From Anastatus disparis (taxonomy: Eukaryota; Arthropoda; Insecta; Hymenoptera; Eupelmidae): a stretch of 64,000 nt of DNA. Of this stretch, positions 54,301-64,000 are shown in pieces (position 1 is the first letter of the stretch; the number at the start of each line of letters is the position of its first letter). The notes under the pieces were generated by a model. It saw only the letters and a list, made by a program, of their open reading frames with translations. It did no database searches and was not told where the DNA came from. Location of the stretch: the NCBI GenBank assembly GCA_017163975.1, contig JAFFSR010000347.1, positions 6,128,001 through 6,192,000 of the forward strand. The letters are read 5' to 3'. The position numbers and the translations under genes were made by a program.

Positions 54301-56173
54301 TGTCACAAAATACCATCAAGGACTGCTGCGCCATCTGCGGTTTTTCCGCTGATAATATAAGAGGGTCGAAAAAATTAATATAGTGTTTTACATGCCGGCA
54401 GTGCTGCCATGTAAAATGTATGAAGCGCATACCTCATGATAACAATGGTCATCCTAAATATAATTGTGAGAGATGTATAGCTGGCCGACTTATCGCTTCT
54501 CCCGTTGCCCCACTCGATGGCACTGGCGCTGGACTACGCAATGCCACTATACGAAGTGCTCCTATAGCCTGGCCTATCGTTGCTTCTACTCCATCACGAG
54601 GATGCTCACCTGCCGCACCAATTACGAAAGCACAAGGACATTCTGTGATTAAGAAGAGGACCAATTCACAGCATAGCATAAGTATTAATTTGATTAATGA
54701 AAAATTTAGAGGTGGTGCTGCATTGGTCACCCCGGATAATAATATTAGTAAAGATAAAGATGGTGGTCTAAAGCAGAGTAATCATAGTGCTGATTCTTCT
54801 TTAGTACAAGCAGCTGTATGCTTTGTCTGCTTTGGAGAGCGCGCTATCCTGCAGGCTCGAGCTGATTCAAAATGATCTTAATCGACTTCCGGCTCTTGAG
54901 AGCCATATTATAAATACTGACAAGGGTCTGCAGGATATCGTGACTAAAATGGAGAGTCAAAATGAAATTATTAAGAATTTACATGCTGGGCAGACGCAGC
55001 TGCTAGACGAGAATCGTAAACTCAGGGGAATGATAGGTATTTTTAGAGAGAGAGTTGTTGTCTGCTCTGAATGGCATGCATGAAAAGATTTTCAAATCTC
55101 TTACGACTAATTTTAATAATATGCAGGCATTTTTAGGTAATGAGTTCAATGGAGTGGACAGCAAATTTTCTCAACTTATGACCGGAGTGGCCGAGGTAGT
55201 ACAGACCGTTAGTGATCTCACGGCCCAGGACGAACACTTAATCAACACCAACACTAACACTGATATGCCTGTAAATTAGGATATGACACAATTATTTGAA
55301 CGTACAGATAGTAGCTCTCATAACACAAACACTGAAGCACCTGTTGATTCGAATGATGTACAAATAGTAAAAACACATACAGATAGTAGCAGAGAGGCAT
55401 CCTGTCATGCTGTGAAAAGGTGTGGTTCTGGGAATAGTGTCTTGGTGATGTCCAGCAGACTGGACTGCTCTGCGGCTAATGTCAGGCTAGAGGATTATGC
55501 CTGCGCTGTTCTGGGAACTATATTTCCGACTTTTGAACGTTCAAATATTGTATCTGTTACTGAAATCTCTAATTCTGAAAAAAAAATAAGGACAGGATGT
55601 CTGCTGGGCGTGAGATCGTTGGCGGTCCGAGTGTTGCGTTCTGATTGTTGGTTAGACTTTCTGGAGATGACTTGGCGCAGAAGGTATTCATAGCTAGGCG
55701 TAGATTAACGGGTTTTTCGACAGCGGATCTGGATCCCTCCCTCCTCGGCAGTTTTTCTATCACTAAGCACTATTCTCAAATATATATAAATGAGTATCTT
55801 GAAAAAGATAAATATATTAAATTTAAAAATCTTAAAAAGTATGCTAAAGAAAAATGTTGCAAGTTTGTTTGGCATAGAGGTGGCAGATTTATGGTGAGGA
55901 GGGAAAGGGGAGGAAGTACACAGATTTGAAAGTGAACATGATTTGAATGAAATATTAGATAAATCTAAATGTATTGTACAGAAAAATGTCAACGTAACTG
56001 ATATTGGGAAACACGATGAAGTTCTAACAAATAATGGATCTACTGATAATAATAAATTTAAACCTCACAATAGTGGGATGAACTCGAATCAGGAATTAAT
56101 TAAGAATCATGCAATATCCTTAGATAGAAACTCCCCCAATGACTGCGCTGGTCCTCTTCGGAGAGTCGAATAG
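54301..56173 (+). pseudogene. LINE B ORF1 with PHD-type zinc finger
   Basis: ATG 54301: Cys-rich start (DCCAICGFSADN), a TAG at ~54382, then CFTCRQCCHVKCMKR and YNCERC, a C4HC3 PHD-like finger. A low-complexity Ala/Pro-rich stretch (GCSPAAPITKA) follows, then a coiled coil (54823-55070: LELIQNDLNRLPALESHI, LLDENRKLRGM) and, after further frame changes, a SVLVMSSRLDC region and a C-terminal RRLTGFSTADLDPS, FKNLKKYAKEKCCKFVWHRG block. At least five frames are needed. RNA-binding/chaperone role by family; dead copy. Confidence 0.65.
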
Positions 56174-56420
56174 GGAAGAGGGGTGAACTGCGCGCGTGCT
56201 TCCTGAATGTGACCTCTTTGAGGGCTCACGGACAAGTGCGTGAACTTTTAAGTGGTTATCTTTCTTACGACATATTTGGAGTTGCTGAGACCTGGCTGAG
56301 TCCGTCTGTATCGCAGGACGTCATTCGAGTCGAGAGGTACAAAGTGTTTAGACAGGACAGAAACTTTCGTGGTGGAGGAGTTGCCTTGTATATTAAGGTA
56401 ATCTAAAATGCACTATTTTG
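56174..56420 (+). pseudogene. LINE B ORF2 start (endonuclease fragment)
   Basis: CFLNVTSLRAHGQVRELL, then YDIFGVAETWLSPSV and GGGVALYIK: the N-terminal part of an APE-like LINE endonuclease. It is cut off at ~56420 before the other catalytic residues. Confidence 0.75.
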
Positions 56421-58123
56421 GCCATTTCGGAGACGCGAACTAGTAATAGTAACGGTTAGCTGGAGGTGCCTGAATATATTTTCTGTTCTTTTGTCAGTAT
56501 ATCACAGAGTTTTTTAGTAACCTTATTGGTATTTTTATCATCTTTTTTTAGATTTTTGACAATTATTTTTGGTATTTTAATATTTCTGACTGCTAGTTTA
56601 ATAGACAGTACATCTGCAAAACCTTATTTGTTCGTTTGTCTAAGGTCTGTATCTTCATTTTTCGTCTCTCTTTTTAATAATTCTTTTAATGAGGCATTTT
56701 TCTCTGTTAGTTCTTCATTTACATAAAACACATTTACAAAAAAGATAGGTTATATTTTAGTTTGTTGGTAGGTCTCATATTATTCAAAAACTACGCGATA
56801 AAATAATTTGATTGTTATTACAAAATTTACTCAATATATTAATATCTAGCGGGGGCTACTATTTTTTTCTCGCTAGAACGGATGGTGTTTATATAAATGA
56901 TGAAAAACGCTATTAGACACAGACAGATAGTCCAGCCTCCTCTTAATAGTTGAATTTCAACTAGTTGGTTTTCAATTTCAGTATTTTTAAGTCTCATGGT
57001 AGAATTAAGATCATCACTTCCTCGTAATTTCTGTGCATTTTCGGACATCTCTTTTAGAATTTTATGTTTAATCTGTTTTCCTTTTTCATTTTCAATCTGA
57101 CCAGGAGAGTGTCTGAGTTGCGGGTCACAGATCTTAATGAAACTTTGGGATAAGTATTAAGGTACCAAAATATTAGTAAAGCCACAGCGGTACGGTCTAA
57201 CGCTTCGAAAAACTGAAGTTATGGACGATTAAAGTCTTATTTTTAGAAAAATATGATATAAGAACTCCTAATCGAAGGGTAAATAATTCTGTCTAGAAAC
57301 GTCTTTGAAAAATTCACAATGACTAAAATGAAAGCAGAGAAAGCAAGCTTTAATTTGCTAGTTTCCGAATTAAAAAATAATAATTAGAACTAAAGTTATG
57401 CTTGTTTCAAGTTAAGCAGCAAAAGAGTACTAAAAATCACCATCCCTTAGAATTTAGACTATTTTTGTACTCTCTTATTGATCAACTTCAAACAAGCATA
57501 ACTTCAGTTCTAATTATTATTTTTTAATTCGGAAACTAGCAAATTAAAGCTTGCTTTCTCTGCTTTCATTTTAATTAATGTGAATTAATTAAAGACATTT
57601 CTAAACAGAATTATTTACACTTCAATTAGGAGTTCTTTTTTCATATTTTCCTGAAAATAAGATTATAATCGTCCATAACTTCAGTTTTTCGAAGCGTTAG
57701 ATCGTACCGCTGTGGCTTTACTCATATTTTGGTACCTTAATACTTATCCCAAAGTTTCATTAAGATCTGTACTCAGACACTCTCCTGATGAGTAATTATC
57801 TTTTTTGCCTCTTCGTTTAATGATACATCTTTATTTTTCAAAGTTAAGTTCATCTCCACGTGGTCTGGACATATCACTAATATATTGCTAATGTATTTCT
57901 TGTTTTTACACCTTTCAAAATCACTACTGTGATACACATTTTCACATACTATACACACCACAAGGGTCATTTTTGGTTCATGATGGCATTTATAAACAAT
58001 ATCTATATTATTATCAGGAGGCTCACTTAAAGGCAGTTCACCTCCAGACGCCATCTTGGGAATATTATCCTTAGAAATTATACGCATACTACGCATCTTA
58101 CGCATGTGTAGCAAACGTATCAT
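56421..58123 (-). pseudogene. Zinc-finger gag-like ORF on the minus strand, split by a MITE
   Basis: From ~58058 leftward: MASGGELPLSEPPDNN, then CHHEPKMTLVVCIVCENVYH and ISNILVICPDH, a C/H-rich PHD-like finger. The frame is interrupted by the MITE 57786-57102. It continues 57101-56839 (NAQKLRGSDDLNSTM, ENQLVEIQLLRGG) and ~56720-56440 (NEELTEKNASLKELLKRETK; IPKIIVKNLKKDDKNTNK). The layout (finger, coiled coil, basic region) is that of an ORF1/gag-like protein of a retroelement different from LINE B. It abuts LINE B at ~56420 in opposite orientation. Confidence 0.5.
57102..57786. mobile_element. Hairpin MITE with CAGGAGAGTGTCTGAG ends
   Basis: Long palindrome, arms ~325 bp, centre near 57445, ends CAGGAGAGTGTC...GACACTCTCCTG. 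The end motif resembles the GGAGAGT family at 7943-8607, but internal sequence (CGAAAAACTGAAGTTATGGA, TAACTTCAGTTCTAATTATT) is different, so it is a sister family. Confidence 0.88.
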
Positions 58124-58200
58124 AGACTATCTAATTATTTGCAAGAGCACAAACGAATTATTTATTTATTAGGCTGCTTACAAAGAAATTAGCTAATAGG
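58080..58200. repeat. R-family fragment
   Basis: ATTATACGCATACTACGCAT, ATCATAGACTATCTAATTAT and TTAGGCTGCTTACAAAGAAA match the palindromic part of R (39230-39330) and 51340-51420. Confidence 0.6.
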
Positions 58201-58494
58201 TAAGATAATATATACATAAAAATATTAGAATTTTTGGAGTCGGTTTCCAGCTTAAAAAAATTGCCTCAAATCTAAAAAAAACGCCACCAAGTGCTCTGGC
58301 ACAATGCTTTCTCCTAGAGCTCTTTGAGTTGAAGTAATTTGATTTTATTTTTTTAAATGTGATTACCATGTGAGAAACAATTTCTATTCAAGAAAAATTA
58401 GTGAGTGTGAGAGAGTGATTAGGAAATAGGAAGAGAGAGTCAGGGATGGATTAAAATAGGGTAAAAAAGAGAATCAATCTAAGACAGAAAGATA

Positions 58495-59400
58495 GATAGA
58501 TAGATAACCAAATTTATTATATGTACATCAAGTTGTACAATTAAATACAGTAATACATTAGAATTAATAAAAATACTATCAAGCACAATAATAATAATAA
58601 ACAGTAAAAAAAACAGTAATCAAGCAAATATAACAATAAAATAAACTCTTCAGCAATAAAATTAATACAATATAAAACAGTTTTATAAGTTAGCATGAAA
58701 TAGAAGTCCACTCTCCAAGGCAAGGTAGTGTGCAAATGAGGATGTCTTGAACGTCATGAGCGAGGATGAGTTGCGTAAAGTCGCAGGAAGATCATTCCAT
58801 AACGCGAGGAAGTGACTACTGATACATAGAATACAAATAGAATGGAGTACAAGATAAGAACATCTTATACAGAAATGTAGAAGAAAAATAGTTTCTTCTA
58901 CCCGCAGTGGATAACCACCCTAATGAGAACCTATAAGCAGAGATGTGCTCACACCTACGTACACCGAAGATGTAACGTATACGAGAGTTGATGATCCTCT
59001 GAAGTCTAAGGTCAAACTCAGCCGAGAGATCACTGTAAACCAGACAACAGTAATCCAGAAGTGAAAACAGCAGTGTTTTTATAAGATGTATACGAAAAGC
59101 AAACGTAGTGCTCTTTCTAAAAAGGTTTAGTCTGTAAAGCAGAGAAAATGACCTATTACACACTTGTGTAACGTGCTCTCTCCAGTTAAGCTTACTGTCC
59201 AACCAAACACCCAGGCTACGAACAGAGGATTCAAATTTAATAATAGCACCGTTCAACGGTACGCCAGTTACAGGTGATGAGGACAGCATGTTAATATAAA
59301 AATAAGAGCCAATAATAAAATAACAGAGAAAAAGTGAAGGACTAAGAAAAGAATTAGTGAAAGCGTTGAATCAGAAATCAAAAGAAGTGATCAAAGAACT
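58495..59400 (-). pseudogene. LINE C, 3' fragment: reverse transcriptase thumb and tail
   Basis: 59289-58816 is open on the minus strand for 157 codons: VRSLGVWLDSKLNWREHV, LLFSLLDYCCLVYSDLS, RYIFGVRRCEHISAYRF, LGWLSTAGRRNYF. The usual C-terminal end is traceable on to ~58720 (HFLALWNDLPATLR, frame-shifted). The 3' end has a (TATC)n tail at 58493-58506. 5'-truncated, as expected for a LINE. It resembles the matching region of LINE A (FELGWLSVSNKRLYF), so a CR1/L2-like relative. Confidence 0.8.
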
Positions 59401-59751
59401 ACGCTAAGAAAATCATTTTTAAAATGATTTTCTTATTCACACACACGTAAGCGTATCTCATTTTATTTACATTAGTAAAAAATATTTTTATTTTATGAAA
59501 ATGGATTTTAATTCGAATTTATCCTCATTATCAGTGATATATGACTAAACTGATGTCTCTTCATACCTCAATACATTGTAGATCAGAATGAGATAATTTA
59601 TGAATTAGTATTCTTGTAGATGAAATTAATTACACTAGTATTGAATAGTAATCATTATAATTCTAGTGAATTTATACAAAAATTTGTGACATATAAGTTA
59701 AAACTGCATTTTTAGTTTTATATCTTGTAAGGGACACTGCTAAGAAAAAGG

Positions 59752-60046
59752 TATCCTTCTAAAAAATCTTAAATAAAATCTCAAATGAGATCTTATGCGA
59801 AAATCTCATTCACAATATTTTTTATTTTGGTACGTTTGAAATCATCGATTGGAGACTATTTTTTGAAAATTTGGACTTAAAAAAATTTTAATAAATTTAA
59901 ATTTTTACAAAAATTTTCTAAGTCTAAATTTTTCAAAAATAATTTCAAATCGATAATTTCAAACATAACAAAATAAAAAATATTGTCAAATAAGATTCTG
60001 GCATGAATCTCATTTAAAATCTCATTTGAGATTGTTTAGTAGGATA
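59752..60046. mobile_element. Imperfect hairpin element
   Basis: TATCCTTCTAAAAAATCTT at the left against the complement of AGATTGTTTAGTAGGATA at the right, with CTCAAATGAGAT and AATATTTTTTATTTTG blocks mirrored; centre ~59900. No ORF. Non-autonomous element by structure; target duplication unclear. Confidence 0.7.
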
Positions 60047-60297
60047 GGCATCTAAATGACTATCTTGTATTATATAGATATAAAAAGCGATGATAAGTGC
60101 TTTGGCGCATTGCTTTTTCATAGAGCTCATTGAGTTAGGGTAATGTGATTTTATTTTTCAAAATATGATTTCAATTTAAAAAAACATCATTTCTACTCAA
60201 GAAAAATTGAGAAGGGAAAAAGTGAGAGTGAGTGTAAGAGGGTAAGAATGAGAATCAATGAAAGATAGAAGAACAGAGAGGAAATGAGAAAGTAACC

Positions 60298-60490
60298 CTA
60301 CTGAAAAAGATGACATGAGATCTCACGATTGAAAATGAAACGAGATCTCATGTGCCGCAAAACTTTATTTTTCCTGATGCCTGATCTCACGTGAGATCTC
60401 ATATGAGATGTCATGTGCAAAAAATTAATTTTTCCCGATACCCGATCTCACATGAGATCTCACCTGAGATCTCATGTGCAAAAAAATTTG
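60298..60490. repeat. CCCTACTGAAAAA end with TGAGATCTCA repeats
   Basis: The end motif equals that of 17074-18116. About eight AGATCTCA/TGAGATCTC words follow, in three ~60-bp units separated by TTTTTCCTGAT / TTTTTCCCGAT / TTTTTCC. No matching right end was found, so it is truncated. Confidence 0.6.
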
Positions 60491-61137
60491 ATTTTTCCTA
60501 CACTTATAATTGTAATCAATGTCAACAAATCTAAAATCTAAATTTTGGTTTATAATTCAATTTATTTATATATATGATTAAAATTACGATTGAATAATTC
60601 TACACTACATCTACAAAACAATCGTTATCTAAAGCATGCTATTATGGATTATGGTTTTAAACTATATTCAAGCGTAATTATACTTGGCGATTGAATAATA
60701 ATAGAAACAAATTTTTTACGAAGATTTAGACGTTATTTACAAGTAATAGTTAAGATACTAGTCACTACAATTATGCATATCGCCTTTTACACTCGAGAAG
60801 TCCATCACTTTTCAGTGAGGTCTGGAGCGATGCCGTTCGTATACAAAGGTTCGTACAGAATTTGTGTATTCACAAATTGAGATACTTATTTCATATCGCA
60901 GACGAAATCATGTATACGAGGCTCGGGGTCAGTTCACTGATTAATGACAGTTTTTCTAATCAATAGGTAGTGTCGTTCTATGACGCACGCTGCATCTGGT
61001 TTAGATTTACGGCATAACACGTCTTACCAATTGTTACACAATTTGCATGTTGCTGTAGAAACAGTTGCAGCTTTATTTATGTCTTAAAACATTATGACAA
61101 ACTACCTTCGATGAACTGACAGTGACTTAGTACTTAA

Positions 61138-61477
61138 GAGGAGGTCGAGTATATTTGTCCTTTTCTAATCAAAGAATTAATTTTTTTACAAAAATTAATA
61201 ATTGTAGCAAAAAATAAGAAGATAGCCCCATCTTGTATCATAAAAAGCAATATTTTCTTTGATGAGGAAAAATTATTTTTATAGATTCATTTTTAAGAAA
61301 ACCTTGAAAAACTTAAAAAATAGAGGTTAGCGATAAAAATAATTTTTTCTCATTAAAGAAAATATTGTTTTGTATTATACGAGATAGGGCTTTCTTCTTA
61401 TTTTTTGCTACAATTATTAGGTTTAGCAGAAAAATGAATTTTTTTGTTAGAAAAGGATAGAGATATACGACCTGCTC
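61138..61477. mobile_element. TTAA-flanked hairpin MITE
   Basis: GAGGAGGTCGAGTATATTTG at the left and CGACCTGCTC at the right, with TTAA on both sides (61134-61137, 61478-61481). Arms ~150 bp around 61315 (AATAAGAAGATAGCCCCATC mirrored at 61385-61410). Same end family as 12379-12807 and 20345-20744. Confidence 0.85.
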
Positions 61478-61904
61478 TTAATATCTTTTTTTTATTATAC
61501 TGATAAATTATTTTTACATACCATTTACAATAGCGTCTTATAGATTTGAATAATATAGGTTTTTCTAACTCAGAAATTATTTATTTTACTTTAATTTTAG
61601 AGTATAATCGCAATCTTATTGCTTGTTTTCCTAATTCAATCGTAAATCTACCGTAATCTGAAGAATTTTAAAATCGCGCTCGAATATAATTTCAAACCAT
61701 GATAAATAATCACATTCACACAGACTATTCACATAGTTTTCATAATAAGAATTATATTTGCATGCAATGTAAGTCTCAACGTTAAAAGTAAGGCAATACA
61801 CATATTTTTTCACTTGTAAATATCTATTTATTTTAACAAATGAGAAGCGAAAGCGCGTAAATTTGTCCAAATTCAAAGAATAAACCGAAAAAAAAATATC
61901 TTAA

Positions 61905-62000
61905 GAGGAGGCCGTATAGCTCTGTCCTTGTCTAATTTAAATTTTCGTTATTATTGATAAATTAGATATTTTTATGAAAAAGTAAGGGCATAGCCCAATA
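61905..62000. mobile_element. Left end of another TTAA-type element
   Basis: TTAA (61901-61904) then GAGGAGGCCGTATAGCTCTG with TCCTTGTCTAATT, very like the 61138 element. No right end is identifiable in the window, so the extent is uncertain; the end coordinate is a minimum. Confidence 0.5.
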
Positions 62001-62042
62001 GATTTAAGGACGAGCAAACGATCCTATTCTATGAAAAATATA

Positions 62043-62146
62043 ATATTTTCATTATTTTTCGAGTGAGGTCTGAAACGGAAAAACAGTTATCAAATTCAAT
62101 TATTTTTCCGTTTCAGACCTCACTTGAAAAATAATGAAAATTTTAT
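62043..62146. repeat. Small perfect hairpin
   Basis: TTTTCATTATTTTTCGAGTG and AGGTCTGAAACGGAAAAA, mirrored after a ~19-bp loop (CAGTTATCAAATTCAATTA). Arms ~42 bp with a single mismatch. Confidence 0.7.
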
Positions 62147-63019
62147 TGATCTATTTTTGATCGGTAAAGTTAGTCGAAAGCTGATCCGAAGTGGAAAGAG
62201 ACGCCATGAAATACAATGCAAATTAAATGAAGTGGCTAAAATAAGAAATACTAACCCCGGGCAAGATGCATTGGGTCTTGTGGCTCCACTAAATTTATCG
62301 AATATGATGATGTTCTGTATTTGAATACGTATTTATAATCTTAATGTAATTAAATACATTGAGAACATAATGAAGCTTGCCCTTCTGATAATATTTGTTA
62401 TCAAACCTTATGAGTAAATGAAGAATTTACTCGGGTTTTTTCACTTCAAGAAAAAATGTAGTAGGATTCAACTTGAGTGCGGACAACTAAAGAAATCTAC
62501 CGAAATCTTATATTTGAAAAGTTATATACAAGTTTTCAATTTATAGTATTTCGAGGTGAGGTTTGTCAACTTTGATGTCTAATTTGCGATCCAAGTTCAT
62601 AAAAAAATAACAGCTCCAAAGGATTTTTTATTTTAACTAAAATAATGGTATTAACATAGCTAATGTCAAAATTTGTCAAAATTTAAAGAACAAGCCGAAA
62701 AAAGTGATAAATAACTTTTTCAAATTTTTTAAATTGAATAAAATATGTAAGAGATCCCATGTGAGATCACATATGAGATCGCACACGAGATTACATATGA
62801 GATGTCACATAAAATCGCCTATAAGACCGCATATGAAATCGAATGTATATTCGTTAAATTTTTAAAATAAAATAAATATATGTGCGATCTGACATGAGAT
62901 CTCACATATATTTATTTTATTTCCAAAATTAAACGAATATATATGAGATTTCTTAAAATTTATACATATTTACACTCTTCTGATTCTCATTTATTTAAAA
63001 TAAGTTCATACCTATAAGT

Positions 63020-63185
63020 AGAATCGGTGGTAGCGCAGGGGCTAATGCTCTTGGCTCATGCTGTAGTAGACCGGAGTTTAGTCTTAGTTTAATTTTTCAC
63101 TGTGAAATGGAACTAGGAGACCAGGAGAAACCAATTGAAAATTCCCCCTGGCCAATATTTGGTACGAAGAAATTAATTAATTTGA
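63020..63185 (+). mobile_element. tRNA-derived SINE-like remnant
   Basis: GGTGGTAGCGCAGGGGCTAA resembles a tRNA D-arm/A box and GACCGGAGTTTAGTC, 39 bp on, a decayed B box. A non-tRNA body follows (TCCCCCTGGCCAATATTTGG, GAAGAAATTAATTAATTTG). It does not fold as a full tRNA. Identified by motif only; no second copy is in the window. Confidence 0.45.
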
Positions 63186-64000
63186 AATATTTTTTAGATG
63201 TATAAAAATATTTTATTGGAGGAAAAAAATTTTATTCTTATTACAAAATATTAATTTAAAATAAAATTAATAATTTCCAGTATGAGATATTTTTAAGTTT
63301 AAGAAATATCTTATGTACGTTGAGCAATATTTTATTGATATTTAAAAATGTTATTTTCACTGACGGAATAAATGATATTGATACAAAAAGTATTTCACCT
63401 ATTGCTAGAAAGAATCTATTCGATACAATAAAATATTTTTCGTTACAAAGAAATTTTTTTTTCAGTGTAGCTATTAGATCTCAAGTAACGGTTTTATCAT
63501 CTATCATTTATTCTCATCGTGGAGCGACAAAAACAGAATTAGGTTCAAGTAACAACCGCTATTTGAGTTAGGTATATGAATAGGAGTCTAAGATCATCTA
63601 TGATAATGAAAATTTATATGATTGGAATATATATTCAAAATAGATTAAATAACAAATACTATTGTCTTCATCAAGAAATAATAAGTTTATTGAAAACAAA
63701 TTTTCTCTTATTTATTTTTTAGTCTATTTTCAATAATAATATATTTTATTAAAAACGGAGCAATTTATTCTAACATATTTTAACAATGAAAATAATACTT
63801 TTAATTTATTTAGAAATAATACTTTTAATCTTATTCAAATAATAAAAAAAAATCAATTTATAAAATTCATAGTAAGGGTTTAAATATTTTTATCTTACCT
63901 GCAAGAAATAAAATGTTGGTTCTCGAATATTCGCCTTTGCGACTCGAAGGATTACAGTGAAGCTGTGATAATTTTTAACGAAGTGAAATCCGTCATTATC

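Larger units (their letters stand above)
53440..56420 (+). mobile_element. LINE B: 5' part of a PHD-finger LINE, 3' half missing
   Basis: ORF1 (54301-56173, broken) is followed by the first ~75 residues of an APE-type endonuclease, then the sequence changes abruptly near 56420. A GC-richer leader at 53440-54300 is probably the 5' UTR. LINEs usually lose 5' ends, so a copy keeping only the 5' half implies a later deletion or another insertion at ~56420. Confidence 0.7.
59401..64000. other. Gene-free AT-rich right flank
   Basis: No supported gene. It holds a hairpin (59752-60046), a CCCTACTGAAAAA end (60298), TGAGATCTCA-rich blocks (60310-60490, 62750-62960), TTAA-type MITEs (61138-61477; an end at 61905), a 42-bp-arm hairpin (62043-62146), and a SINE-like sequence (63020-63185). 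Open stretches at 61631-61876, 62124-62324 and 63320-63571 have no recognisable domain. Confidence 0.5.

Noticed and set aside
63026..63085. A functional tRNA gene
   Set aside because: Only D-arm-like and decayed B-box-like words are present; no acceptor pairing. Better explained as a SINE remnant.
61631..63571. Small open frames at 61631-61876, 62124-62324 and 63320-63571 as host exons
   Set aside because: No splice sites, domains or codon bias that I can support; isolated in AT-rich repeats.

Overview
This is a eukaryotic, AT-rich, repeat-dominated window, almost certainly from an arthropod and probably an insect. The basis is insect-type Polinton genes, TATA+TCAGT core promoters, a copia-type LTR element with the half-tRNA-iMet primer site, and CR1-like and LOA-like LINEs. 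I see no host gene, no true tRNA or rRNA gene and no CRISPR array. A hymenopteran is possible, but the sequence alone does not fix the taxon.

Layout. Bases ~1-51650 form one nested stack of transposons. (1) A repeat family I call R is split by (2) a CR1-like LINE (LINE A, ~436-51216). (3) LINE A's ORF2 is split at 4607/50608 by an exactly 46,000-bp insertion with TA target duplications and CCCACATAG ends. Deleting the insertion and one TA restores the LINE reading frame. The insertion is a ~4.2-kb ORF-less AT-rich element that was itself hit by a decayed copia LTR retrotransposon (5753-14242, minus strand), a 710-bp hairpin element (14639-15348), a 3.4-kb palindrome with two further hairpins inside it (16032-19488), and (4) a Polinton/Maverick (Polinton A, 19954-49120) with ~396-bp TIRs and a 6-bp TAGGAA target duplication. 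Polinton A carries a LOA-type LINE with RNase H in its left TIR, a full-length R copy, and (5) a second, different Polinton (Polinton B, 27680-38330) with its own TIRs.

Polinton genes. Polinton B encodes fragments of protein-primed DNA polymerase B, a small pol-adjacent protein, integrase+chromodomain, two conserved unknown proteins, a packaging ATPase, a PLA2-domain minor capsid protein, an adenain-like protease, penton and major capsid homologues, an exonuclease-fold-like protein and a small MG-starting protein. Polinton A encodes its own divergent ATPase, integrase, penton, basic core protein, major capsid, exonuclease-fold-like protein and three unknowns; I find no polymerase or protease for it. 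Most genes carry frameshifts or stops, but both ATPases, both exonuclease-fold-like genes, Polinton A's core gene and the MG-starting gene are open.

Right flank (~51650-64000). This holds MITE fragments, the 5' part of another PHD-finger LINE (LINE B, 53.4-56.4 kb) facing an opposite-strand zinc-finger ORF, a 3' fragment of a third LINE (58.5-59.3 kb, minus), TTAA-flanked hairpin elements, TGAGATCTCA-rich repeats and a tRNA-like SINE remnant near 63.03 kb. Everything between is AT-rich and without recognisable genes.
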